From Promethearchaeota archaeon (GTDB taxonomy: Archaea > Asgardarchaeota > Lokiarchaeia > Sigyniarchaeales > SOKP01), in contig JAGXNO010000035.1 of NCBI GenBank assembly GCA_019894975.1, positions 1-42,544 of the forward strand: DNA of 42,544 nucleotides, given 5' to 3'. Under the pieces are notes generated by a model. The model saw only the letters and a list, made by a program, of their open reading frames with translations. It did not search any database and was not told the origin of the DNA. Position numbers and translations under genes: made by a program. Position 1 is the first letter of the stretch. Every line of letters begins with the position of its first letter. Positions 7,986 through 15,929 of the stretch are shown one piece after another.

Positions 7986-8510
7986 TCAACTTTGAGTCGC
8001 ATAATATATTAGCCATTTTGCCATGGCTTGAAAAGATTCGTTTATGTTTAAATCCTCTTTTGATGAGCAAAAAACACATTGGTTACATTTTGCTCTATCA
8101 GCATAATCATTAGCAACATCAGACTCTACTTCATGATTCTCTAAATCCCATTTCATCCCCATTAAAATAATTGGGACAAATCCCGCTTTTTGACGGATAA
8201 TTTTAAGCCATTCTGGAATTTCTCTAAAAGTATCATAATCGCTTATATCAAAACAAATAAAAGCACCACTTGCACCTTTACAATAGTCCGGTAAAAGTTC
8301 ACGAAAACGTTTTTCTCCTGCAAAATCCCATAGTTGCATTTTGACTATTTCTTGTGTGTCAAGAACTTCAGATTTGGTGTGAAATCCTGCTCCAATAGTC
8401 ATTTTATAGCCTTCTTCGAATTTACCTGTACAATATCTTGTAATCATCGCTGTTTTTCCTACCCCACCAGCACCCGCTACAATAACCTTAAATATCCAAG
8501 AACTCTGCAT
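7986..8510 (-). CDS. Ras-superfamily small GTPase (Rab/Arf-like)
   Basis: A 174-residue single-domain GTPase. G1 is GAGGVGKT (residues 13-20), the switch I threonine is T38, and G3 is WDFAGE (61-66). The G4 position reads MKWD (119-122) in place of NKxD, and G5 is SSK (149-151). The usual switch II glutamine is Glu66, so intrinsic GTP hydrolysis may be weak, and the lost G4 asparagine may change nucleotide specificity. There is no C-terminal cysteine, hence no prenylation box; membrane attachment, if any, needs a partner. Expanded Ras-like GTPases are an Asgard hallmark. A double-roadblock protein lies 0.9 kb downstream on the same strand. The start ATG at 8510 places the P-loop at a normal distance. 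Confidence 0.9.
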   Translation of the reverse strand: MQSSWIFKVIVAGAGGVGKTAMITRYCTGKFEEGYKMTIGAGFHTKSEVLDTQEIVKMQLWDFAGEKRFRELLPDYCKGASGAFICFDISDYDTFREIPEWLKIIRQKAGFVPIILMGMKWDLENHEVESDVANDYADRAKCNQCVFCSSKEDLNINESFQAMAKWLIYYATQS

Positions 8511-8799
8511 TATCGTTTTTCACATAAATATTCCAGTATAAAGAATAAGCCTATTGATAAATAATAAAAATTTTGCTTTAAATATTTTTTTGAAAGATTT
8601 ATTATTTAAAAAGTATAATCGAAAATCTAAGAAGACTAAATCAATAATTCTTGACTATTTTTTTTGGTATGTTCATATTTTCAAATTAAATAATGGTCTT
8701 TTTAAATAAGTATTAAGTCATTGGCTAAAATAAAAAAGATTTTATAAGATTTAATTCTATTATTTTTTAGTACTGAATTTTAAATAGTTTTAAATAAGA
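8511..8799. other. intergenic region between GTPase and aIF1 genes
   Basis: About 290 nt of A+T-rich DNA between divergent genes. It holds the aIF1 promoter and leader (TTTTATAAG near 8740-8748, predicted transcription start near 8770). I see no other gene here. Confidence 0.5.
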
Positions 8800-8810
8800 A
8801 AGGTTGTGAT
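8800..8810 (+). promoter_or_regulatory. Shine-Dalgarno-like site of the aIF1 gene
   Basis: The stretch AAGGTTGTGAT can pair imperfectly, as AGGT plus GTGAT, with the 16S tail ATCACCTCCT seen at 77-86. It ends 8 nt before the ATT at 8819, a normal spacing, and supports initiation at that codon. It overlaps the in-frame TAA at 8810-8812 that rules out any earlier start. Confidence 0.4.
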
Positions 8811-8818
8811 AAGAGAGT

Positions 8819-9139
8819 ATTAAAGACGACGACATTTGTCCATTATGTAGCTTTCCTAAGGAACTCTGTATTTGTGATAGTTTAAGTGCTGACGAACAAC
8901 AAATAATCATCTCTAATGATAGACGAAAATGGGGAAGAATTGTTACTTTAATTACTTTTGTTGGAAATTTTGATGTAAACTTAAAAAATATTTTAACAAA
9001 AGCAAAAAAGAAATGTGCTTCTGGTGGAACCATTAGAGATAACGGAGTTGAACTTCAAGGAGATCATCGCTTTAAGATGAAAAAATTATTAATCGATCTA
9101 GGTTTTCCTGAAGAAAATATACTTATTCAAGGAAATTAA
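8819..9139 (+). CDS. translation initiation factor aIF1 (SUI1/eIF1), apparent ATT start
   Basis: A 106-codon frame encodes a clear SUI1 protein, the factor that guards start-codon selection on the small subunit. The N-terminus has the archaeal zinc motif ICPLC...CIC; the core carries KWGRIVTLITFVGNF, KKKCASGGTIRDNGVELQGDH and LLIDLGFPEENILIQGN. No ATG, GTG or TTG exists in frame between the stop at 8810-8812 and the conserved ICP segment; the only near-cognate codon at the expected place is ATT at 8819, preceded by an SD-like site. Archaeal relatives begin a few residues before ICP, matching this start. Alternatives are a sequencing error or a mutated start. The product is well supported; the start is an inference. 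Confidence 0.88.
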   Translation: MKDDDICPLCSFPKELCICDSLSADEQQIIISNDRRKWGRIVTLITFVGNFDVNLKNILTKAKKKCASGGTIRDNGVELQGDHRFKMKKLLIDLGFPEENILIQGN

Positions 9140-9231
9140 TCAATATCTCAAAGTTAAAGCGAAAAAACATTTTTGGATTGGTATTATTATTTAACTATAT
9201 ATCTTTAAAGAAATTCTAATTAACAATTTCT

Positions 9232-9672
9232 ATGGATTCGATAATTTATAAGGTAATATTCAAAGCAATTCATCAATTTGAAAACAAAAACCTTACTCTA
9301 AATTTCAAGAATTTAATCTTTGAAAAACCAATAACTTTACCCCATAAACTCATTCCAAAATTAAAAGATTTGAGCGAGAAATCTGACACAATAATCGTTT
9401 TTCAAAATATTGAGGAGGTAATAATCGTAGGTAATGTAAAGCCTCAATATGAATATAACTATTACATAGTAATCCTATTTACACTAATATCCAATGAAGA
9501 AAAACAGGGTTATTTAATCGGAAATGTTAAAAATATTGGTGATATTATAATTGGGACTTGGCCGTTTAATCAACAGGGGACTGACTTAACCCCTGAGACA
9601 ATTCATGAGAAATCGAAGGATCTTTTAAATAATCCTGAAAAATATAATAAGATTTGCGTTATATCTCAATAA
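9232..9672 (+). CDS. uncharacterised protein (146 aa)
   Basis: I do not recognise this family. The frame opens at ATG 9232, 92 nt after aIF1 on the same strand, and ends facing the PfkB gene. The protein is mixed alpha/beta and soluble: a strand-rich first half, two short hydrophobic strands near residues 53-67 (IIVFQNIEEVIIVGN) and 78-87 (YYIVILFTLI), and an acidic helical end. No cysteines form a metal site and there is no signal peptide. A+T content and codon use resemble the neighbours, so it is probably a real gene, possibly lineage-specific. Confidence 0.6.
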   Translation: MDSIIYKVIFKAIHQFENKNLTLNFKNLIFEKPITLPHKLIPKLKDLSEKSDTIIVFQNIEEVIIVGNVKPQYEYNYYIVILFTLISNEEKQGYLIGNVKNIGDIIIGTWPFNQQGTDLTPETIHEKSKDLLNNPEKYNKICVISQ

Positions 9673-9701
9673 AGAATTTTAACATTATATTAAGTAAATT
9701 T

Positions 9702-10640
9702 TTAGAATTTAGTAGTTGTATCATTTTCTAAAAGAAATTTTCTTAATTCCTTTTCAAATGGCATGCCGGTTCTAGCTCCTAATTTCTGGATTTTAAGTGA
9801 AGCTGCTGCGTTAGCAAATTTGATGGATTTTTCTAAATCCCATTCTCGAATCCAGTAAGCTACTGAGAAAGCACCATTAAATGTATCACCCGCACCTGTT
9901 GTATCAACAACTTCTTTAATATCAAAAGTGGGAATTATTTTTTGTGTTTTCTGTGTAGTAATTAGGGCTCCCTCGGCTCCTAGTGTAATGATTACTATTG
10001 GAATTCCTCTCCCAATTAATTCATTGGCAGATTCTTCTGGAGTTTCACAATTAGTTATCATTTTAGCCCCTTCCTTGTTTGGAATTAAAACATCAGCATT
10101 TAAGAGAATATTCTTTAAATTTTTCCATCCTCGTTGGGCGATTTGTGATTCCAAATCAATGCTAATCTTTACGTTATGTTCTTTTGCTATCTTAATAGCT
10201 AATTCTGTGATTTTCGGATGAATCATCGTAGTATGTAAAAGTCTCGATTTAGCTATATAGGATTCTGGTTAATCAGATGTTGATAATTTAGTAATTTGCA
10301 TATGAGGTGATTGAATTATTGTCTTCTCTCCATTACAAATAAAAATAAAATTAACCGGAGTTTTAAATCCTGATTTTTTTAACGTAACTGAAGTATCTAC
10401 ATTTTCTTTCTTAAAATCTTGTATTAAAAAATCGCTATAATAATCATCACCTACAGCACCAATAAATCCCGTTTTGACTCTTAAACGTGAAACAGAAACT
10501 AAATAATTTGCCGTTACTCCTCCTGAAAAGTAATTTTCACTAAGAGCATCAATTTTTTCATCCGGTTTGGGAAAATGTGGAATTTTTGAAACCCAATCGA
10601 CAACCACTTCACCTAACCCTATGATATCTATTTTATCCAT
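9702..10640 (-). pseudogene. PfkB-family sugar kinase interrupted by an in-frame TAA
   Basis: The 313-codon frame encodes a whole ribokinase-like PfkB kinase except for one stop. The N-terminal half (10640-10269) has the GLGEVVVDW beginning and the substrate-binding SGGVTAN segment. The C-terminal half has DTTGAGDTFNGAF with the catalytic Asp and anion hole. Frame is unchanged across the TAA at 10269-10271, and the translation after it (PESYIAKSRLLHTT) is what the family has between the halves. One substitution would restore it. It could be a recent pseudogene, a sequencing error or a read-through site. The ATG at 10226 could restart only a C-terminal piece lacking the sugar site. It lies 44 nt downstream of RPA on the same strand. 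Substrate unknown. Confidence 0.8.
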
Positions 10641-10684
10641 AACTCGATCAGGGGTAATGTAAAGAAATAAAAAAACAGAAAAAT

Positions 10685-12409
10685 TTAAGTTTCTATTATT
10701 TTCATTACTCTTTCTAGTTCTTCATCAATATCTAAATATTTAGAATCAAAAACAGAAATCTCATATGAACTTGAATAATCACTAAACTTTGCTTTTCCTT
10801 TTATTACTATATCTTTACCTAACAATTCTGAAGATTTCTTCTCTAAAAATTTTTCAAAGTCAGGAGTTTCCCTAATTTGAACAAGTTTATCTGTTTCAAC
10901 TCCAATAAGTTTTTCAGCTTTTTCACCCATAAAGGTTGTTCTAATTGAACTACTTCCATCATCGATTATGAGATTAACAATCATCCTGAATTCTGTCTTT
11001 TCTCTTATCTCACAATCACAATTGTCTATTTTCTTCATACATTTAGTGCATGCTTCATAAATCGTTATATTATTAAGCTCTCTAGCGATATACCCCTTGA
11101 TTTCAACAATCCCTGGATTATTAATCGAATCAATTTTTACATAATTCCCCGAATAAGAAGTATCCTGACTTCGTTTTGTAAAATTGTAAGTTTTAAGATT
11201 TTCTATTTCTAAATCAATTAAATCTATTGATGAATCATTTATCGCACTTATCTCATTTCTTTGGGAAAAATTATTGAATCTTAGCATTACATTTTTTAGA
11301 ATTAAACCTTGACCAACTGATAATTTTTCAGAAAATTCTTCTGCTGTCTCCTTCCATAATGTCGCTCGAATCCAATCAGTATCATCACTAATAACAAATC
11401 CTAATAAAGAAAGAATTTCACCCGATTTTGAGGTAATTTCTTTCAAATCATCAAGCGATGTAATTTTACCTTCAAAAGAAACAACACCTTTATTTTCTTG
11501 AAGTTCTTTAATATTCTGAATTAAACCCACTTCAATTTCAAACTTTTTTTGACTTTTCTTAATAGTTGTATTTTTACTTGCAAACATATCAATTGTTTTA
11601 GAATCTAGGTTGCTTAATCTTGGATTTAAATTTGAAATGGAAATGATATCATTAACCTGTAAATCCTTTAATTTTTCTGTATCTTCGTTCCAAAATGTTA
11701 TTCTTATAGAACCAGTTGAGTCTAAAAGTGAAATAGAGCCGACTTTTCCTATTTCTCCACTTTTTCTTGTAAAATCTCGTATGGGTGATATTTGGATTAA
11801 CTTTCCTTCTAAAGTGATCGATTTAAGGTTTAAGTTGACATCATTTATATTAATTAACTCAAATTTGACTTTGGGGTATTTTTTATAATCTACATCATCT
11901 GGGGATAAAACTATTTTTCCAAATCTGCTAATATGAATTTCTTTATCGCTGAATTTTCCTTTTTTTGCAATCCCATTTATAATTTTAATTAACTCATTTT
12001 GTCCAAAATTATCCTCATTGAATATATTAACATTGTCATCCCATAAGACAATCCGAATATCTCCTGTTTTATCATGTAATAGAAAAGATCCAACATACCC
12101 CATGCCCCCATCAGCTTTATTAAACTTATTCACGTTATATATTTCTTTTATTCTACCAGTAATGTTGATATTTTTCATATTTTCCGTGATATCGACGATA
12201 TTGAGATCAATATCTTGAAGTATATCTTTATTTTCCTCTTTTACATCAACACCCAGTTCTCTGGCTATGACAAATAAAGCACCCTCTTCTGAGATTAAAC
12301 CTTTTAATTCCTTCTTCTTATCGTCGACCATTTCTTGAATTTCTTTTCTAGTTAACCCCGTGCCTTCAATAATTTTGTTAATATATGCTTCTGCTTTCAT
12401 TTCACTCAT
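10685..12409 (-). CDS. replication protein A, large multi-OB single-stranded DNA-binding protein
   Basis: The 574-residue protein begins with a ~60-residue helical segment, followed by repeated OB-fold domains at roughly 75-170, 190-285 and 300-400. Each contains the RPA pattern of a GxxGxVxSxxLxDxTGxIRxxLW type. A zinc module C-x2-C-x6-C-x-C (CTKCMKKIDNCDC) lies near residue 450 inside or before a final OB fold (~430-560). This matches RPA70-like proteins of Euryarchaeota and Asgard archaea, which coat single-stranded DNA in replication and repair. An RPA32-like partner is encoded elsewhere in the window (31357-32073). The gene is first in a leftward pair with the interrupted PfkB kinase. 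Confidence 0.88.
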   Translation of the reverse strand: MSEMKAEAYINKIIEGTGLTRKEIQEMVDDKKKELKGLISEEGALFVIARELGVDVKEENKDILQDIDLNIVDITENMKNINITGRIKEIYNVNKFNKADGGMGYVGSFLLHDKTGDIRIVLWDDNVNIFNEDNFGQNELIKIINGIAKKGKFSDKEIHISRFGKIVLSPDDVDYKKYPKVKFELININDVNLNLKSITLEGKLIQISPIRDFTRKSGEIGKVGSISLLDSTGSIRITFWNEDTEKLKDLQVNDIISISNLNPRLSNLDSKTIDMFASKNTTIKKSQKKFEIEVGLIQNIKELQENKGVVSFEGKITSLDDLKEITSKSGEILSLLGFVISDDTDWIRATLWKETAEEFSEKLSVGQGLILKNVMLRFNNFSQRNEISAINDSSIDLIDLEIENLKTYNFTKRSQDTSYSGNYVKIDSINNPGIVEIKGYIARELNNITIYEACTKCMKKIDNCDCEIREKTEFRMIVNLIIDDGSSSIRTTFMGEKAEKLIGVETDKLVQIRETPDFEKFLEKKSSELLGKDIVIKGKAKFSDYSSSYEISVFDSKYLDIDEELERVMKIIET

Positions 12410-12617
12410 AATGCAAAAATTTTCCTATTTTTAAAATAACAGTATCAATTATTATTTAAAAAAAAAATTATTATTTGTTAATTAAAATCTAATTCTTTTA
12501 AAATTAGAGAGTATTACATAAAGGTAATTTTTCGAGCATAAATAATTGAAAACTATATCTAATATCAATTAATTTTCATTATTATATTAAATCCAATTAA
12601 TAAACCCCTAATTTTTT

Positions 12618-13358
12618 ATGAGAGAATTTAAAGTTATTCCTGTATTGGATATATTGAAATCAGAAATAGTACATGCCATTAGAGGTGAAAGAGATAAATA
12701 TAAACCTCTTAAGTCAAAACTATTTAATTCCTCTGATCCAGTAGAGATATTGAAAGCTCTTAGAACTAAATTTCAATTCAATGAATTCTACATAGCAGAT
12801 CTTGACGCAATCCTTAATAAAAAACCAAATTTAGAAATATTAACCCAAATTTTGAAAATCTCTGGAATAAACATAATTATTGATCCAGGAATAGTTGATT
12901 CTAAAGATATTCTGCAATATTCGAAACTTGAGATTAAAAAATTAATAATTGGATTGGAAACAATAAGAAGTTTAGACGAGGTGGTAAACGCCTTAGAATT
13001 ATTAGGAAAGGAAAAATTGATTGTCAGTATTGATATGTATAAAGAAAAAGTATTAACAAGAGCTAAGGGTTTAAGAAATAGAAGTTCTCTAGAAATTGTT
13101 CGAAAAATTAAGACTTTAGGCATTAATCAAATAATTTTATTAGACTTATTCCGGGTAGGTCAAAAAATGGGGGGTATTCCTCCAATATATTTAGAAATTC
13201 AGAATATCTTCGATGGGAATGTTTATGTGGGTGGTGGGATTAAAGATTATAAAGATATTCTAAGCTACATCCAACACAACTTCGCGGGGATATTGATAGC
13301 TACTGCATTATATGATGGATCAATAGATATTGAAAAAGTGAGAAAAATTGAGAGTTAA
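12618..13358 (+). CDS. HisA-related TIM-barrel protein
   Basis: A 246-residue (beta/alpha)8 protein related to HisA/HisF. The HisA-like start FKVIPVLDI, the FYIADLDAI strand, SIDMYKEK, and the C-terminal phosphate-binding GGGI plus GILIATALYDG are visible. Compared with true HisA it has diverged at the first catalytic region, and no other histidine genes are near, so it more likely belongs to the archaeal HisA-like group (COG1411) often found in organisms that make methanofuran. An mfnB gene lies 0.85 kb downstream on the same strand, with a leftward gene between. Its reaction is not established; the methanofuran link is inference from context. Confidence 0.75.
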   Translation: MREFKVIPVLDILKSEIVHAIRGERDKYKPLKSKLFNSSDPVEILKALRTKFQFNEFYIADLDAILNKKPNLEILTQILKISGINIIIDPGIVDSKDILQYSKLEIKKLIIGLETIRSLDEVVNALELLGKEKLIVSIDMYKEKVLTRAKGLRNRSSLEIVRKIKTLGINQIILLDLFRVGQKMGGIPPIYLEIQNIFDGNVYVGGGIKDYKDILSYIQHNFAGILIATALYDGSIDIEKVRKIES

Positions 13359-13364
13359 TAAATT

Positions 13365-13892
13365 TTAGTCAATAAAGATTACTCCTGTACTAGAAACATT
13401 TAATGATTTCTTGCATACCGGGCATGTATGCTTCATTCTAACCCAATCTGTTAAATGGTCCTTATGTGCTTTTGCTTCGCATATTGGACATCCAGTAACC
13501 TCATCAAAAATTTCAATATTTTTACCACATACAGAACATTTAGTTTTTGAAGCTGTTGATACTTTAATAAGATCTTTTTTTACATCTAGTACCACTCTTT
13601 CAGTATTTTCAGCAGTTGGATTTATTTGTTTTAATTCATCTCGAGTATCAACACAAAATATTGAACCTTCAGTGTCATCTTTTTTATTGCCAATCCATAC
13701 GACTTTTCCTTTAAAATAACTAGATCCTTCATGTTCTAAAGCTAAATTTAATCTTCTATCTTCCATAACGTAAGTTTGTATAACTTTTGTATACTTGAGG
13801 TCCAAAGCAGAAGATAATTTGCTAATTACTTCTTTTGGTTCTTTAAAAACTTCATCAGTAATTTCTACTTTAGTAATTTCTTTAGGAGACAT
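13365..13892 (-). CDS. protein with a C-terminal RING-H2-like zinc domain
   Basis: The 175-residue protein has an N-terminal ~110-residue alpha/beta domain that I do not recognise. A zinc domain follows with eight candidate ligands in cross-brace order: C119, C122, C135, C138, H143, H146, C157 and C160. The run AHKDHLTDW then CPVC matches the H-x2-H, conserved Trp and final C-P-x-C of RING-H2 ubiquitin ligases. Some Asgard genomes and Caldiarchaeum encode ubiquitin-like systems with RING proteins, so an E3-like role is possible. No ubiquitin, E1, E2 or deubiquitinase gene is in this window. A plain structural zinc finger is the alternative. Confidence 0.6.
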   Translation of the reverse strand: MSPKEITKVEITDEVFKEPKEVISKLSSALDLKYTKVIQTYVMEDRRLNLALEHEGSSYFKGKVVWIGNKKDDTEGSIFCVDTRDELKQINPTAENTERVVLDVKKDLIKVSTASKTKCSVCGKNIEIFDEVTGCPICEAKAHKDHLTDWVRMKHTCPVCKKSLNVSSTGVIFID

Positions 13893-14205
13893 AATAACTA
13901 ATTATTCTTTTTTTTATATTTAATAAAAATGATTTAATTTAAATTTTTATATATGAATGTAATAATCTAATTTTTTAGAGGTATTTAATTAAGGGAACTA
14001 TGCTATAGATCTAAAATTTTCAATATTTCCTTATAAAACCCATAAAATATAAGATTATTTTTCATAAAGCTGTTTAATTTAGTATGAAATGCTCACAATT
14101 TTTAGAAAAGTTCATAAATTCTATTATTATATCCGCTAAGTTTTGGATTTTAAACTTAATTCTTAAATATATTTTTTAATATTTCTAAATTATATATGAT
14201 AAGTC
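13893..14205. other. intergenic region between RING-like and mfnB genes
   Basis: About 313 nt of very A+T-rich sequence between divergent genes. TTAAATATA near 14163-14171 could serve as the mfnB TATA element. I find no coding frame, tRNA or convincing hairpin. Confidence 0.45.
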
Positions 14206-14937
14206 ATGCGGAACAAAATTAAACTATTAATTAGTCCTAAAACAATTGAAGAAGCTAAAATTGTAGTACGAGCAAATGTTGACTTCATTGACTGTAAAAA
14301 TCCTGAAGAAGGGTCTCTGGGAGCAAATTTTCCTTGGATTATCAAAGCAATGAAAGATATAATCCCCAAAAATAGCTCCCAATTGTTAAGTGCTACAATT
14401 GGGGACTTCCCAAATTTACCAGGATCTGCTTCTTTGGCCGCATTAGGGGCGGTAGTTTCTGGTGCAGATATAATAAAAGTGGGCTTAAAAGGCCCAAAAA
14501 ATATTAAAGAAGGAATTAAATTAATGAAGGCTGTAGTAAAAGCAGTAAAAACTTATAAGGGAGAGATTATGGTTGTAACCGCAGGCTATGGAGACTTTAC
14601 TAGAATAGATAACGGTTTAGACTTTTTATCAATCCCCACAATAGCCGCAGAATCTGGTGCTGATATAGCGATGCTTGATACTTATATTAAAGATAAAAAA
14701 GGACTATTTGATTTTTTAACTGTTAATCAATTAATCGAATTTAAAGAAAAATCGAATCAATTAGGTCTAAAAATTGCGTTAGCAGGCAATTTAAACAAAG
14801 ATGTGTTATCTAACATTCGAAAAATAAATCCGGACATAATCGGTGTCCGGAGTATGGTATGTGATGGATATGATAGAAATAAAGGCAATATAAGATTAGA
14901 TTTTATCGATGACTTAAAATCTCACTTATATACATAG
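14206..14937 (+). CDS. mfnB: (5-formylfuran-3-yl)methyl phosphate synthase
   Basis: A 243-residue TIM-barrel enzyme of the DUF556/MfnB family, which makes the furan ring of methanofuran from two glyceraldehyde-3-phosphate molecules. Hallmarks are KLLISPKTIEEA at the N-terminus, the DCKNPEEGSLGANFPWI segment with the conserved lysine, ATIGDFPNLPGSASLAALGA, and the C-terminal GVRSMVCDG. Length is normal. No methanogenesis gene is in view; in Asgard archaea methanofuran would serve the archaeal Wood-Ljungdahl (methyl-branch) pathway, so this gene implies C1 metabolism. Start ATG at 14206 gives the family N-terminus. Confidence 0.92.
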   Translation: MRNKIKLLISPKTIEEAKIVVRANVDFIDCKNPEEGSLGANFPWIIKAMKDIIPKNSSQLLSATIGDFPNLPGSASLAALGAVVSGADIIKVGLKGPKNIKEGIKLMKAVVKAVKTYKGEIMVVTAGYGDFTRIDNGLDFLSIPTIAAESGADIAMLDTYIKDKKGLFDFLTVNQLIEFKEKSNQLGLKIALAGNLNKDVLSNIRKINPDIIGVRSMVCDGYDRNKGNIRLDFIDDLKSHLYT

Positions 14938-15112
14938 AGATTTCACCATAAATGTAATTTTTCCCCTTTACAATTGATTTTGTCATAATAATTTAACAAC
15001 TCCCCTTTTTATATTTTGAAAAAATCAACTAATATGATTTTAAAAATGAACTTTAATTAGTATAAATCTAATAAATATTTGATTTTGAAATAATTTGAAA
15101 AATTGACGAGTT

Positions 15113-15928
15113 ATGTTTAAAAAAGAGTTAGGTATAATTGGAGTTGGTAAGATTGGTTCTACGTTATTAAGGGTATTAATCAACTCCAATATTTTAGAGA
15201 GAGATAAGATCATTATATATGATATTAATGAAGAGGTGCTTTTAGATAGAAAAAAAGAATTTATGGTTGAAGTTGCTGAAAGTAACAAATCTGTTGTTGA
15301 AGAAGCTAAATTCATATTAATCGCTGTACTACCACAGGTAATAGATAAAGTTTTAGAAGAGATTAGTTCAATCCTAACGGAAAAACAAATCATAATTTCT
15401 ATCGCTGCTGGAATTTCCATCTCTCATGTTAGTAAATATTTCGATAAAAAAATTGGTATCTTTAGAATTATGACAAACACTCCTGCCTTAGTAAAAGCAG
15501 CAGCTTCTGCAATATCATTTAATGAATATATAAAACAACCTGAAATAGATTTTGTAAAGAACATATTCAATGAAATTGGTATGGTCGTAGAATTAGAAGA
15601 AAAACACTTAGATGCGGTAACGGGGCTGTCAGGAAGCGGTCCTGCTTATCTCTTTATTATTATGGAAGCTTTGGCAGATGGGGGTGTAAAAATGGGGCTT
15701 CCAAGAGATGTGGCTTTAAAACTTGCAGCTCAAACGGTATTGGGTTCAGCAAAATTGGTGTTAGAAACTAATAAACATCCTGGAGAATTAAAAGACATGG
15801 TGGCAAGCCCAGGAGGTACAACTATCACTGCTATCCACGAATTAGAATCAGCAAAACTAAGAGCAACACTAATGAGTGCTGTAGAAGCCGCAACTTTGAA
15901 ATCTAAATCAATGAATGAAACCATTTAG
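15113..15928 (+). CDS. proC: pyrroline-5-carboxylate reductase
   Basis: The 271-residue protein has the N-terminal NAD(P)-binding GVGKIG loop (near residues 10-15), IISIAAGISI, the MTNTPA segment, and the ProC signature region running from LSGSGPAYLF through DGGVKMGLP and DMVASPGGTT. It catalyses the last step of proline synthesis, reducing pyrroline-5-carboxylate with NAD(P)H in the cytosol. Length matches the family. It ends 1 nt before the stop codon of the convergent pantoate kinase. No other proline gene is nearby. Confidence 0.95.
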   Translation: MFKKELGIIGVGKIGSTLLRVLINSNILERDKIIIYDINEEVLLDRKKEFMVEVAESNKSVVEEAKFILIAVLPQVIDKVLEEISSILTEKQIIISIAAGISISHVSKYFDKKIGIFRIMTNTPALVKAAASAISFNEYIKQPEIDFVKNIFNEIGMVVELEEKHLDAVTGLSGSGPAYLFIIMEALADGGVKMGLPRDVALKLAAQTVLGSAKLVLETNKHPGELKDMVASPGGTTITAIHELESAKLRATLMSAVEAATLKSKSMNETI

Positions 15929-15929
15929 G

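Noticed and set aside
8767..9033. Open frame on the minus strand opposite aIF1
   Set aside because: It is the antisense shadow of an unmistakable SUI1 frame on the + strand.
10269..10271. Internal TAA of the PfkB gene as a recoded amino acid
   Set aside because: Selenocysteine uses UGA and pyrrolysine UAG; TAA ends many normal genes here, so reassignment is not supported.
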